Source: Cryphonectria parasitica EP155 (taxonomy: Eukaryota; Ascomycota; Sordariomycetes; Diaporthales; Cryphonectriaceae). Taken from it: a DNA stretch of 64,000 bases. Positions within the stretch are counted from its first letter, which is position 1, and every line of letters starts with the position of its first letter. Below are positions 13,721 through 25,017 of the stretch, in pieces. A model generated the notes under the pieces. It ran no database searches. It was not told where the DNA came from and worked only from the letters and a program-made list of their open reading frames with translations. A program made the position numbers and the translations under genes. Where the stretch lies: positions 1,736,001 through 1,800,000 of the forward strand of contig NW_024468909.1 of the NCBI RefSeq assembly GCF_011745365.1, written 5' to 3'.

Positions 13721-15565
13721 ATGGCAACAAACGGCAACTTCACCCACCAGGAGCAGTATGCTACCCCGCCTGCCACTTCTGACGCTGTTTCTGCTGCACC
13801 TACCGAATCAGCTACTGGCGCTGCCCTGTCTAAGGATGAGGTCGGCTGGTACTTTGTCGAGCAATACTACAACACCCTGAGCAAGAACCCCAGCAAGCTC
13901 CACGTGAGTTCAGCGCGCTGATCAAGGAGTTGCCATCATTCATTCGCTAACCTTCGTCTAGCTGTTCTACAACAAGCGATCCCAGTTTGTCCAAGGTCCT
14001 GAGGCTGAGCTAGTGAATGTTGCTGTTGGACGACAGGTATGTCTGAAATCCCCCCCAGCATTGAAGGCCATTGCAGCCACCCTTTCCTCCCTCTCTCGTG
14101 GAGCAGTGTGTCCTAATGGGTTTTCCTTGCAGGCCATTCAAGAGCGTATCAAGGAGCTCGATTTCTCAGACTGCAAGGTCCGCGTCTCGAACGTCGATTC
14201 CCAGGCCTCCTTCGACAACATCGTCATTCAGGTTATCGGAGAGATCTCCAACAAGTCTGGCGAGCCTAAGAAATTTGTGCAGACCTTCGTCCTCGCAGCG
14301 CAACCCGCCGGATACTACCTTCTCAACGACATCCTGAGATATATCAATGAGGGTGATGAAGAGACCGCCGAGGCCGCCGCGGAGGAGCCTGCTGCTGCTG
14401 CCGAACCCGAGGCCGCTGAGGAGCCCGTTCCTGAGGCCGAGCCCGAGCCAGTCCAGGCCGAGGAGCCAGTCCAGGCCGAACCTGCCGCGCTGGACGCCGA
14501 CGCCATCAACAAGAAGCTCGAAGAGTCCAGCTCTCCAGCCAAGGAGTCGGCCGAGGATTCTGCCGTCGAGACCCCCGCTGAGGCCACTCCTGCTGTTCAA
14601 GAGACCACAAGCAAGCCCGAGGTCGCCGAGCCCTCCCCCGACCCGGAGCAGGCTGTGCAGGAGATTGCTGCTGAGGAGAGCAAGCAGCCCGAGGTCCCCA
14701 AGGACCCCAGTCCTACCCCAGCTCCCGCCCAAGCACCAGCTCCCGAGCCTGAGAAGCCCAAGGGCCCTCCCAAGCAGATGACTTGGGCTAACCTCGTGGT
14801 CGCTGGAGCGGGCAAGCCCACCGTTAAGCCCGCCATCCCGTTGCCAAACAAGGCCACTGCGGCCGCTTCACCTGCACAGACGCGACCCGCCGCCGCTACT
14901 ACTGCCACCCCAGCTGCTGCCCCCGCTGCTACTCCTGCCCCCGCTGCCGCGACCGCGACGCCCAGCACGCCCACTTCTGTTGCCGAGGCCCCTGCTCAAT
15001 CTGCGAACAAGGAGGCCAACGAGTGGCGCACAGCCGGTGCCGATTCCAAGAGACAGAGCCGACAGCACTCGAGCGCGACACCATCGGGCGAGAAGGAGGG
15101 TACCCTGGCCTACGTCAAGTTTGTCAACGAGAAGGTCAAGGACGACGAGTTGAGGGCCGCACTGAGCGCCTACGGTGATCTTGTCTACTTCGATATCAAC
15201 CGCTCCAAGGTAAGGCAGCATTGTCTCTATGAACGTACCGCTCCACAGACAGACCTCCGCTGACATTTTATCTGCAGACATGTGCTTTTGTGGAGTACCA
15301 GACAGCCGCAGGCTGCCAGGCGGCGATCAAGGCAAGCCCCATCTCAGTTCAGGGCGAGAGCATTGTCATTGAGATTAGGCGTCCTAAGGCAAGTGCCTAT
15401 GGCGGAGCCAACTACAGCAACAACCGTGGCGGTGTGGCTGGGCGCGGCCGCGGTGGTTTCGACGGCAACCGTTCCGGTAGCCAAGGAGGCGGACGAGGAG
15501 GTTACACTGGCCGCGGTCGTGGTGCCCCTCGTGGTCGTGGTGGTGCCCAGGCCACCAACGCGTGA
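13721..15565 (+). CDS. NTF2-domain / RRM / RGG protein (G3BP-like, Nxt3-type)
   Basis: Predicted cytoplasmic RNA-binding protein of the G3BP family, whose members nucleate stress granules and act with ubiquitin proteases. Exons 13721-13903, 13962-14036, 14133-15209 and 15278-15565 join to 540 residues. Residues about 38-160 form an NTF2-like domain: GWYFVEQYYNTLSKNP near the start, LFYNKRSQFVQG, and a late FVQTFVLAAQPAGYYLLND segment. A long acidic Ala/Pro/Glu-rich disordered region (about 165-400) follows. An RRM (about 409-485) has RNP2-like LAYVKF and RNP1-like CAFVEY motifs, split by intron 3. The C-terminal 50 residues are an RGG/GRG box. Splice signals are strong. Intron 2 is 96 nt, stop-free and in frame. 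Family assignment is firm; the stress-granule role is inferred from homologues. Confidence 0.95.
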
Positions 15566-16881
15566 ACAAAGCCGCATCATGGCGACTCGATTTTTCTTGC
15601 TCAGTTCTAATTCGGGGAAGCGATTGAGCTGGTCAGCATTTCTTTTTTTTTTTTTTTTCTCTTTTTCTCTGTAATCCCCAAAAGTTGTTCCTGGAGTCTT
15701 TGGGAGTTTTTGGCCCGGTCGGTGGTGTCATGGCGGTGTGTGGTCGTGCTCTGTGAATTGGCGCATTGCGGTATCTGCATTGCAAAACGAGAGAAAAAAC
15801 CACCTTTTCTTTTGTCTCATTCCGTTGATTGCTCGGGGCGTCCCCTGCGCGCACGTCGTTACTTGGTAGGGGCACAAGCGCACAGGAAGGCGGTCGTTTT
15901 CACTTCACATTTTGCATGATCATGTGGTCAAACACCTGTAGGAGATGGGAATGATATGCACGAGCAACGAGGAAAAAGGGGCCGCGGAGGGTGTGATACC
16001 AGGGCCGGTAGGAAGATTTGCAAAGGGCGACGGATATCAAGGACGAGGATCACCGGGGACGGGAAGGGAGGACGAAGCTTGTAATGATAAAAAACTCCAC
16101 CTGGACGTGTACACCACCAAAACATAACTGACGACGAAACTCGGAAAACGGACGGGCACTCATGACGGCAGCCAGCGATTGTCTCCGAGTCTTTGCCAAC
16201 CTGCATGGGTTTTTGATCCACCTGGCATATAGTTTATCTCCCAAATTCAAAATTCGGCATCAACAAGGGTTTCGATATGTCTCTTGGTGAAGCAAGTGGT
16301 TCGCCATGAACGCGCAGTGTCTCGAGTATGACATCTGGGGAGAAGGAGAGTGAAATCTTGGGGGGGAGGCAGTGATGCAACCTTCCTGTGGCAGCAGGAA
16401 GATGGTTGACCCTGACAAATCTTGCGCCATCGAGTACCCATCCAACGAGATGAGCAACACACACTTTCTCCCCGTCGAACTCGTCACACAGCTTCGGGAA
16501 CAAAGCCCACAGGAAAGGTGGGAGGGCCACCTTAGGTCATCCCGAGCGCCCACGTGTGCATGATCTGCAGACCCTGGGCGCCGGCGAACAGGCAGGTTCA
16601 AGAGCCGAGATGGGGCCGGAGGAGAGGGAGAGAACAGGACATACACCTTTGGCTGGAAGGTGGGCGGGCGGTGTATGTCGGCGTCCCCTCTGGCAGGGTG
16701 ATCGACGGCGCAGGGCTCATGGGGGAGGGAGGGACGGGATGGAATGGGGAAAAGGGGGGATCGGAGAGGCGGGATTTATGCAAACGGCGGCGACAGCAGC
16801 AAGAAAGTAGTGGAGACGGAAGGAAGAGAAGAGTGGTGAAGATGGCACTGAGTCCTCACCTCTCTTACAGTCTCTGTGTTA

Positions 16882-16883
<2 letters not shown>

Positions 16884-16930
<47 letters not shown>

Positions 16931-16954
16931 TGTGTGTGGAGGGGGGGGGGGGGG
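16884..16954. repeat. Compound (TC)n(TG)n microsatellite ending in a G run
   Basis: About fifteen TC units pass into about thirteen TG units, then GGA and a run of about fourteen G. The same CT-then-GT order is seen at 31-88. Confidence 0.9.
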
Positions 16955-18750
16955 AGAGTTGGGCAGAGACGTTCTTCTGTAACGTAGTGCCCGGCCGAGC
17001 ACGAGAGCAAGACGATATTGAGCTGGGTGCGTGGGGTTCTCTTAGGTAAGAGGGTGTTGGGCGATGAGGGGAAAGGGAGGGAGGGTGGGTGGGAGGTGCT
17101 TCCCTCCTCGCCTCCACCCCTCCTGTCGTTGTTGACTCAGGCGCTATGGCGAGGTATGCCGTGAGGTCGTGGGGAGGAGAGAGGAACCCTTTCGTACCAG
17201 ACAGAGGTTCCGACGCTTCCGTGTTACTTCCAGAGGGAGTCGAGGACGTGGACGGGCAGATGGGTGGCTAGGTACTTTCGACGGTTGGGTGGGTTTGGGC
17301 GAGGAGGGGAAGGGGCTCATGCATGCCTATCTAACCCATACGGAGACGGCGTGGGGATGAGATAAGAGTACAAGTCACTTGGGGGAGGGTTGGCTGGTGT
17401 GTATGTGTGTGTGAGAGAGAGAGAAAGAGTGTGTGTGAGTCCTGAGGGCGGGATTGGTCTGTCGGTCTACGTTGCTGGTTGGGGGCTATTGCGACGATTC
17501 ATTCATAGGCACTCAGCCAGCTGTGGGAGGGTTCTTGGTTTGTTGGTCGAGGAGGATGCCGAGGAAGCGAAAGAGGAGGCAGCTGCGGAGTAGGACAGGC
17601 GTTGAGCCCAGGAATAATAAAGGAGAGTAGAAAATGCTGGACGGACAGGGTACATCATGGGAGACCAGATCACAGCTGAAGTTCAAAGAACAAAGATACA
17701 TCTACTCGACGATGAACTAATCAGATGAGGTGAGGGCACGATACCAGAGGTGTCTTGAGAAGCACAACAACTTTGCAGGAAGTCCAAACAAACAGCAATG
17801 ACTAGTTGAGAGAATAATAGCAGCCAGGCAGGGCGAATATAGTCGCACTCATCAAAAGACAAAATGCCCATGCATGACTAGAGGATAAGTACACTACATT
17901 GTAAGTAGCGCCGATCTTTCGCTCGCGCGCCATTGAGTTTATTCCCTCCCTACACACGACCGACCCGTCATAGATTTACTCCACACACATATCGTATTTG
18001 GACGTATTGGTGCGCTGTATGGAGAGACGACACATGACATCCGCCCACAAAGTAGATATTGTATCTTGTTTGCAACCCCGACACGTGCCCCGAAACAGCG
18101 GGAGGGAGGGCGATGATCAGCACGCGGCGTACATCTTGACACGTCTCAGCCGCGCCGTTCATCCATCTCGATGCCCCAAACGACAAGGGCTTGTGTTGCA
18201 CGATGATCTGCCTGGTCTCAGCCCGCATCGTGTCTTAGTCCCGACGAGGGGGGGAAGAGTAGAGTAGGAGGCAAGGTGGCCGCACGAAGGAGGAGGAGGA
18301 GGAGGAGGAAGGCAGTTACGAATGCGACTCACGATGATGGCCATGTGAAGAGGGGGAGAGTTGTTGTCAGCCTCGACAAGCGTTCTTTTCTCCTTCGTCC
18401 GTCAACCTCCTTCCTGTTCTGGTGGGACTGGATGACGACGATGGCTCAAGGAAAAACCGGACATGCCGTCCCGACATACCCTGCCATGCCATGTGGTGCC
18501 CAGGGCCCTTTCTTTCTGCTTCTCTTTTTCGCTTTCTGCCAGTCTCGCTCTCGTATGAGGTACTGCACTGTGGTGCTTTTGCTTTGTTAAGCAGACCTGC
18601 AGACCCTGCCGCCCATGAAAAAAAAAAAAAAGGACGAGTCTGGCCCTGCCATCGGCATGTCGGAACCTGGGCCAGCCAACCCAAACAACCAGCCAATCCC
18701 CACCGACAGGAATCAGGTCGGAGATTGATTTGATTGTGTTTGTATGTGTT

Positions 18751-18766
18751 ACCCCCCCCCCCCCCC
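18751..18766. repeat. Poly-C run
   Basis: A mononucleotide C tract of about fifteen bases in non-coding DNA. It is a likely site of length error or polymorphism. Confidence 0.85.
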
Positions 18767-20657
18767 AGGTGAAACTGTACCCACTCCAGTGACGATCAGA
18801 GCTTCTCCTCAGCAAGTCCTGCCCTCTCTCCCTCTCTTTTTGGTGGCCACTGTCCATCGGGATTCGAGGATGATTTTGGGTATTTTCGTCCGAACCAGAA
18901 CAATTCCTGGGAATGAGCGACGCCGGAAAAAAGAAAAAGAGAAAGGAAAAAGAAAGAGCAGATTATCAACGCCTCATCCAATCACCAACTACCTTTTCCT
19001 CTCTTTTTGATGAACCTCGCAAGCCGTTGCTCGAAGCAGAGCGAGATCATCAGTCGGAGCAGATGACAGAGAGGGGAAAAAGAGAGGCAAAGGTAGTAGG
19101 TGGCGGTGGCGTCAGGTCGATCTTGCTACTGCCTGCTTCCAGATTTATTCCAGAAGCCTGACAAGCGGGAGAAACCGCAGTTCTTTCGCCACTGGTGCTG
19201 ACCATCATGAACGGTCAAGAGAAAGAGATGAGGGCACGTGAATGGGTGGGTTTGTTTGCTCACGTGCCCCCCTGGCGGCGTGTACAATGTGACTGTATCG
19301 AGACGGGCCTTTTTTGTTTCTTCTTCTTCTTCTTGTTCCCTTCCCTCCTCCACCAAAGATTAGGCCAGCATTCACAAGGATTGCCATGTTTAGTCAGCCC
19401 CTGGGCCAACTCAGCTGTTGTAGTATCGGTTCAGAAGAAGTAGGTGAGCCGATCCAAAGCGGAGAAGATACGCTGAGGGGGAGACTCGAAAGCATGATTA
19501 TAACGAGGTTTGTGGAACACGGGAAAAAAAACGACGAGAAACAAGAAAACAAAGCATAAGAACCACCCAGACCCAATCTAAAAATACTATCGTAGAGGGG
19601 GATCATACCAGCCTCGCAAGCCATGTCGTTGCCTCCTCCCTCTCATGGCAATAGCCTCACAGGATCACGCAATTAGCACAATACCACCTATGCTGAACAA
19701 GATATACAAGCGACGCCGGCATGTCGACTCCAGACTCCCCGTTGCCAGGAGGGACGTTAACAACCTGCCAAAACAGGCTTAGGCCCGCTTTGACGGCGAG
19801 TTGGCCTGACGGGGGCACTTTTGCCTGCTAGTGGGGTCTCTGGAGAGCTTGGCCTGCGAGGGGGGCCTCGGTAGGTCCCGCGACCAGAACGCGTACTAGG
19901 CTCTACCGGGAGGGTCGACTCTGCCTCGGTCTCTTGTCCGTATTGCTGGGGGCTCCGCCTTGAGGAGGAGGAGGAGAGAGCAAGGTCACCCACCACCACC
20001 TACCTGCAGGCGGGTTGGGTGAGTAGTAAGCACGCGATGAGGGTAACTTGTTCAGACATCGGCGCCGTTTGTGGGTTCTCGCGCTCATATGGGTGTCGTT
20101 TTGAGTGTTCATGACCCCGAACCAGATCCTTGAGGGGTGAGCTGCCACGGCTTGATGATGCCCCACCCCTTTCAAACCTACACTCTTGCATACAGTCACG
20201 ACCGGAGATCGTAAGCATGTGAATATGGCACAAAAGTGATGTGATCAGCATGATATGAGAGGAAGAAAGAAAAAAAGAGAAAGAAAAAAGTGGAAATCCA
20301 CAGAGTAATATGGAGATGCTGATTAACTACCTGATCCGGCGTTTCCTCGACTTCCAGAAGAGTACCGCCGACCTTCCGGAGAGGACCAGTACTGCGAAGC
20401 ACTAGACCGGGACAGGACTGAAGAGCGACAGGGGTTGCTTGTTACGCAAGGCAGACAGGGATCAGGGACCAGGGAGCAGGGGTCGTTTCCCTCTTGCAGA
20501 TTGGCACGCCTTCCAAACTTCTACCCTTACCTTCTCTTGCATTGGACTAAGACTGCGTGTACCCCCCTTCCCGCGCCCTCCCCCTCTCTCTCTCTTGTCT
20601 CTCTCTCTGGCTCTTCCTCTATCTCCATCTCCATTCCCATCTTGTTCTCATTTGTTC

Positions 20658-20660
<3 letters not shown>

Positions 20661-20697
<37 letters not shown>
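20661..20697. repeat. (TC)n microsatellite in a pyrimidine tract
   Basis: About eighteen TC units lie in a longer pyrimidine-rich stretch (20580-20760) upstream of the PH-domain gene. CT tracts like this are common in fungal promoters and leaders. Confidence 0.85.
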
Positions 20698-20700
<3 letters not shown>

Positions 20701-21393
20701 CTGCTGCTACTGTCTTTTTTTTTTCCTTCTGTTTCCCACAGAATTTCTCCTCGTCTGGACCACCATCCTACAGCTGCTGGATTCTATCGACCTGTGTTGA
20801 TTTCCGCTTCCCGCTTCCCGCTTTATCCGATCTTGCTTGCAGTCAGTCAGCCCTTGGACTTTGTCACACGTCTCACACTCAAGGCCAAACCTTCTCAAAT
20901 GGTCAACCCGCCCTGAGGCTGGCTGGTTGGCGCCTCGATACTTCCTCATCTCCAGGACGCAAAGTCGACCTGACGAGATTGGCAAAAACGGCTTCATTCT
21001 TCATCTCATTACACGGCCACATGTTGTGGAAAGGTCTCTGGTTTCGAAAGTGGACTTGACATTTGCTGTCTTTAGTTCCCAACGACGACAAAGCCTGGGA
21101 TCTAAAGACGGTTGGAGGGGAAGATCACTACTTTCACGTCTCGGTCCGGTCAGCGGTGGGTGTGCGAGTGTGCGTGGGGGGGGGGGAATTGAGGAGGCAG
21201 GCGAGTACAGAGGCAGCGTCTCCTCATCCTCGCACAAGGTGTTTTGATCATGGTGGATTGGCGGTTTAAAAGAGAAAGGAGGAATTAAAAACAACAAAAC
21301 AAAAACATCGGGAAAGCCGAGGGGAGGGGTCTCCCATTCTTTACATCATCAGGGCTCGTGGGTGGATCTCCCAAGTGGCCCTTCACACCGGTC

Positions 21394-22777
21394 ATGGATC
21401 CGAATGACGACGACGACAACTCCTCCGCCACTTTCGACGTTTTTAACCATGCGTTGGAACTGGCACCCATCGACAACCGGCCGGTGCGCCGCCTGTCGAT
21501 GGAGGAGGATTACTTTTACGAGCAGGTCATGACCTTTGCGCAGCCGCCCATGCCACCAGCCTACCATGTCGCCACACACGGGGCATACGAAGGGCCGTCC
21601 CGGAAGGGCAAGGAGGCCGTCATGGATGAGAGCGTGTTGACGGATCAGGAGAATCTGCCTGGGTACTACTGCGACGTCCACATGGAAAATGTCTTCCAGA
21701 TGAAGATGGAGATTGAGGATGCCGTCAAGAGGGCCGAGTACAGAAACTGGCGTACCATGTTCGTCGTCTTGCACGGCACAGCCCTGCACATCTACTCGGC
21801 CAAGAAGAAGGATTTCGGCTGGGGCAAGAACCGGATGCATGGTCCCGACGTCAAGCCCGACAACCCTTCGTGGTTGAAAAAAGGTACACTAGAGCGCAGC
21901 TACAGCCTGCAGCACGCCGACGTGGGCATAGCCGCTGATTATCACAAGTAAGTCGCCACCACCATTTCGTCTCCCAGGATTGGTTCCTTCTTTTCGTTGC
22001 CACTTCGTGTCCTCCTGGAGGGAGAGAGAGAGGGAGGGAGAGAAAGAGACACAGGGCTGACAGTAGAGTCGCAGGCGCCGTTACGTGATCCGCATCAGGG
22101 CGGAGACGGATCAATTCCTCATCTCATGTGTGGAGCTGGTGACCTTTGTCAAGTGGCTCGAGTGTCTTTTCGCCGCCATCGACGTGGCAATTCCGATTGA
22201 CGAGCGTGACTTTCCTCGAGATCAGAGCATACCGCGCATACAGAGACTACGATGGCTCCGGGGCCAGTTTGGCCCGCAAGGGACTGGCGGCGGAGAGATA
22301 TGGGATTCTTTTGGTGACTCGCTGCCCATCTCACCCCTCGACTCGGAAGACATGCCGGGCGATGGGCCGCTGGGTGTCGACATCTCCCATAACGGGCCGG
22401 GCATCTTCGATGGGTCGTCCGTCATACAGTCCCCCAGCAACTTCCACCACACCACCACAGCATCATCACCCAATGAGCCGTCGCTCGATCGACTATCGAC
22501 GTCGACCCAGGCGAATGAAGATCTGGAGCCCGAGACGGGCAAGTGGAGACCACGGCACCTGTGGTCCACCACGCACGACATGGTCTACGCCAAGCTGTGC
22601 TATGCGGTGCTGTTGTTCAAGAGCCCACGCAAGTCCAACTTTGTCATCTTCAAGGGTCAGAGGTGGCACATCGACTGGTCTACGGGTCAGATGTCACGGG
22701 TTCAACCGCCATCCTATGGCGAGCCCGAGTTTTGGGGTCCTTGGCAGGTCATACATGCTGATAACCGGCGTATATGA
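21394..22777 (+). CDS. PH-domain protein (resembles fungal Yhr131c-type proteins)
   Basis: Probably a phosphoinositide- or membrane-associated protein with one pleckstrin homology domain. Two exons, 21394-21947 and 22075-22777, are joined by a 127-nt intron and encode 418 residues. The start is the ATG of MDPNDDDDNSS; the frame is open for twelve more codons upstream but has no ATG there. The PH domain spans roughly residues 85-235: LPGYYCDVHMENVF, the strand YRNWRTMFVVLHGTALHIYS, then after the intron RRYVIRIRAETDQFLISC and a closing amphipathic helix around FVKWLECLFAAIDVA. A low-complexity middle is followed by a conserved-looking tail ending in GQRWHIDW and WGPWQVIHADNRRI. The resemblance to yeast Yhr131c/Ynl144c is from memory. 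Ligand and role are unknown. Confidence 0.85.
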
Positions 22778-23611
22778 CATTAATTTCCAACCTCCTCCTC
22801 CTCCTCCTCCTTCTCCTACACACACCCTCTCTTCTGTCTCTCACACAGATGTCCCACATATACCCTTGCTATTTCATTCATCATCGTCATCATCACATTG
22901 CACTTATACACATACAGATATCCCATCTCATCATGTGGAAATCATCAATCACGTGGGTCATTGGCAGCGAAAATGGTTGCATTAGTCTTTTGTGCGCATT
23001 TGATGACCCTTTGCGGTCCGGCGTTCCAAGGCGATAAAGGGACTGGGCATTGCTCTTCCTTTTTCCTTTGTGGTTGATTTTGTTGTTTTCTTAATCTTTA
23101 TATACCTCTTTGCATATCGAAACTATGGAAAGAAAGCATGAGTGAGGCCTTGCGAGAAGCGGCGGCGGCTATATCCTGTGCCCAAAAGACAGCCAGCATT
23201 TTCAATTTCTCTTTTTTTAAACGCGTCGATGGGGGCTGATGAGAACAGAACCATGGACAGAGAAGAGGTCGATTTTATGTACATAGGACTGTCCTCATAT
23301 AGGTATCATCATCATCATCATCTTTGCCCGACTGTTAAAAATGGAAAGAAAGAAAAATAGCCTCCACCAACGCCTGGTATGTCCGTCGTAGTAGTAGTCA
23401 TCATCACTCATGGGTCTGTTGTCTGTTCCACCACAGCCCTCGCACGTTGACAGGTGCGCTGCTGTGCAGACCAGTACGCCCCCCCCCCCCCCCTTTGCCC
23501 CCTCTTTACTTTGGGCTACCATATTATTGGCAGCATTAGAACTGAGTTGCAGCTCTCAGCTGCGCCCAAACGCCTCCAAACTCTCTTGTCACCATTCTCC
23601 GCTGTCCCAGC
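22778..23611. other. Convergent 3' region between the PH gene and NNF1
   Basis: This holds the 3' untranslated regions of two convergent genes. It contains short CTC, CAT and GTA repeats and a poly-C run near 23476-23492. No gene is supported. Confidence 0.6.
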
Positions 23612-24589
23612 TCATACATCCGCCATCTCGACCTCCACAGTCCGACTCTCCACCGCCAGCGCCTCAGCCGGCACCCCCTCCATCAGACCCGCGGCGCCGT
23701 CAACATCCGCCAGCGCGGCCTCCAGCGCGGCCAGCAAGCTCTCGACCTCGGCCCTCTGCGCCTGGACCTCCTCCCACAGCACAACGTTGGCAGCCTGCGT
23801 GTTCTGCAGCCGGGCGTTGAGCTGGCTCTGCTGGCTCGCGAGGTGCGGCGCGAGGTGTGCGGCCAGCACCACCCCGGCCGGGAGCAGGTGCGGCGGGACG
23901 GGGTTATTGTTGCCGCCGCCCCCGCCCGCTTCTTGTCCTCCTCCTCCTCCTCCTCCTCCTCCTCCTCCTCCTCCTCCTCCTTCTCCTTCTTCCGCCTCCT
24001 CTTCGCCCTCCCTGCCTTTCCCCTTCCCCTTTCCCCTCTGTCCACCTCTGTCTGCTGCTGCTGCCGCTGCCGCCGCCGCAGCTGCCCGCCGCCGCAGCTC
24101 CGCATCCCCCGCCAGCGCCTCGAGCTCGTTCAGGCGCGGCACGACGGCGTACCGCTCTAGGACCTTGGCGAACTCGGCGGCGCAGAGCTGGCCCAGGCGG
24201 TCGACCATGCCGCGCTGGACCTGGCGCAGGACGTGCGGGGCGCGGGAGGCGAGGGTCGGGTAGCAGGACCCGAAGTTGTCGGGGGAGATCTTGGCCAGTG
24301 TGCGGGCCAGGGCTGCGTCGAAGGAGTCCTGGAGGCGCTGGGCGCGGGGGCCTGGGGTTGTGGGTGTGTGGCGGGCTGGTAGGGGCGGGGATGTTGGGGT
24401 GGTGGTGGTGGTGGTGGTGGCAGTAGAAGTAGTAGTAGTGGCTTCTTGATCTTGTGTCGGCGGTGGTTGTTGTTGCTGCTGCTGTTGCTCTTGTGCGGAT
24501 AATGTGTTGTGGTTGTTGTCGTTGGTGGGCGAGGCGCTGCTACTGCTGCGCTGTGGCTGCGGGGCTTGAGCCTCGGTTGCCATTGTCAT
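23612..24589 (-). CDS. NNF1: Kinetochore protein Nnf1 (MIND/Mis12 complex)
   Basis: Predicted subunit of the Mis12/MIND kinetochore complex, which links the centromere to the Ndc80 complex. It is a single exon of 325 residues starting MTMATEAQ, with a second ATG two codons on. An N-terminal Gln/Thr/Pro-rich disordered segment is followed by the Nnf1 core (about residues 83-165): RLQDSFDAALARTLAKIS, NFGSCYPTLA, then helices with LGQLCAAEFAKVLERYAVVPRLNELEAL. A poly-Ala tract, a Lys/Glu stretch and a (GGA)n-encoded poly-Gly tract (about residues 200-230) interrupt the protein. A C-terminal coiled-coil follows (LWEEVQAQRAEVESLLAALEA). The expanded Gly/Glu insert is unusual and repeat-driven. It is divergent from NOSIP, with 428 bp between the starts. 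Confidence 0.88.
   Translation of the reverse strand: MTMATEAQAPQPQRSSSSASPTNDNNHNTLSAQEQQQQQQQPPPTQDQEATTTTSTATTTTTTTPTSPPLPARHTPTTPGPRAQRLQDSFDAALARTLAKISPDNFGSCYPTLASRAPHVLRQVQRGMVDRLGQLCAAEFAKVLERYAVVPRLNELEALAGDAELRRRAAAAAAAAAAADRGGQRGKGKGKGREGEEEAEEGEGGGGGGGGGGGGGGGQEAGGGGGNNNPVPPHLLPAGVVLAAHLAPHLASQQSQLNARLQNTQAANVVLWEEVQAQRAEVESLLAALEAALADVDGAAGLMEGVPAEALAVESRTVEVEMADV
23937..23985. repeat. (CCT)n repeat inside NNF1 coding sequence
   Basis: About fifteen CCT units, continuing as CTT/CTC units. On the coding (minus) strand they read mainly as GGA glycine and GAG/GAA glutamate codons, giving the poly-Gly and acidic insert of Nnf1. Confidence 0.9.
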
Positions 24590-25017
24590 TTGGGGCTCGT
24601 TCTTGCTCGTCTTGTGGGGCAGATTCTGGTAATCTCTCTTTGCTATAATTCCATCTGGCTGCTCTTCTGTCTTTGTTTGTTGTTGTTGTTGTTGTTGTTG
24701 TTGTGCGCAACCGAGGTGTGCAAAAGGTGTTGTGGTACGTTTGTCGAGGGTTGAGGGAAGTTGAGGGACGACGCGGTGCGACGCGTCGTTATCGGGATAG
24801 GATTGCTTATGTAAGTAATACTGTTGCTAGTTTCCCCTTGTGTACCGTAGTTGACCACCAACTCGCAACCTTCCAACGACGCCGCAGAAAACAGATTCAA
24901 CCACTCAGCTGAATTCAAAGGAGAAAAAAAGCTGTAGACCTACAAGAAAGGTCTTGTTCAGATCAATCCTTCTCCCTCATTTTCTTGGTCTCTGATCTGT
25001 TCCATAAATCAGCCACA
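24590..25017. promoter_or_regulatory. Divergent promoter region between NNF1 and NOSIP
   Basis: A 428-bp segment separates the two divergent start codons, so both promoters and leaders must lie in or overlap it. It contains a (TTG)n array at 24678-24703 and a short palindrome, ACGACGCGGTGCGACGCGTCGT, near 24768. No TATA box is obvious. Confidence 0.6.

Larger units (their letters stand above)
15566..21393. other. Long intergenic region, no supportable gene, repeat-rich
   Basis: I find no recognisable coding region on either strand in these 5.8 kb. They hold the 3' untranslated region of the NTF2-RRM gene, compound microsatellites near 16.9 and 20.66 kb, G and C runs near 16.94, 18.75 and 21.18 kb, and probably the leader of the PH-domain gene. 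A CT-rich tract ending in a TTTCCCACAG sequence near 20.74 kb looks like a promoter tract or a leader intron acceptor. Confidence 0.5.

Noticed and set aside
23454..24263. Open frame of 269 codons on the plus strand with long Pro/Ser/Ala runs
   Set aside because: It is the antisense reading of the GC-rich, repeat-containing NNF1 gene; the Nnf1 core on the other strand is recognisable.
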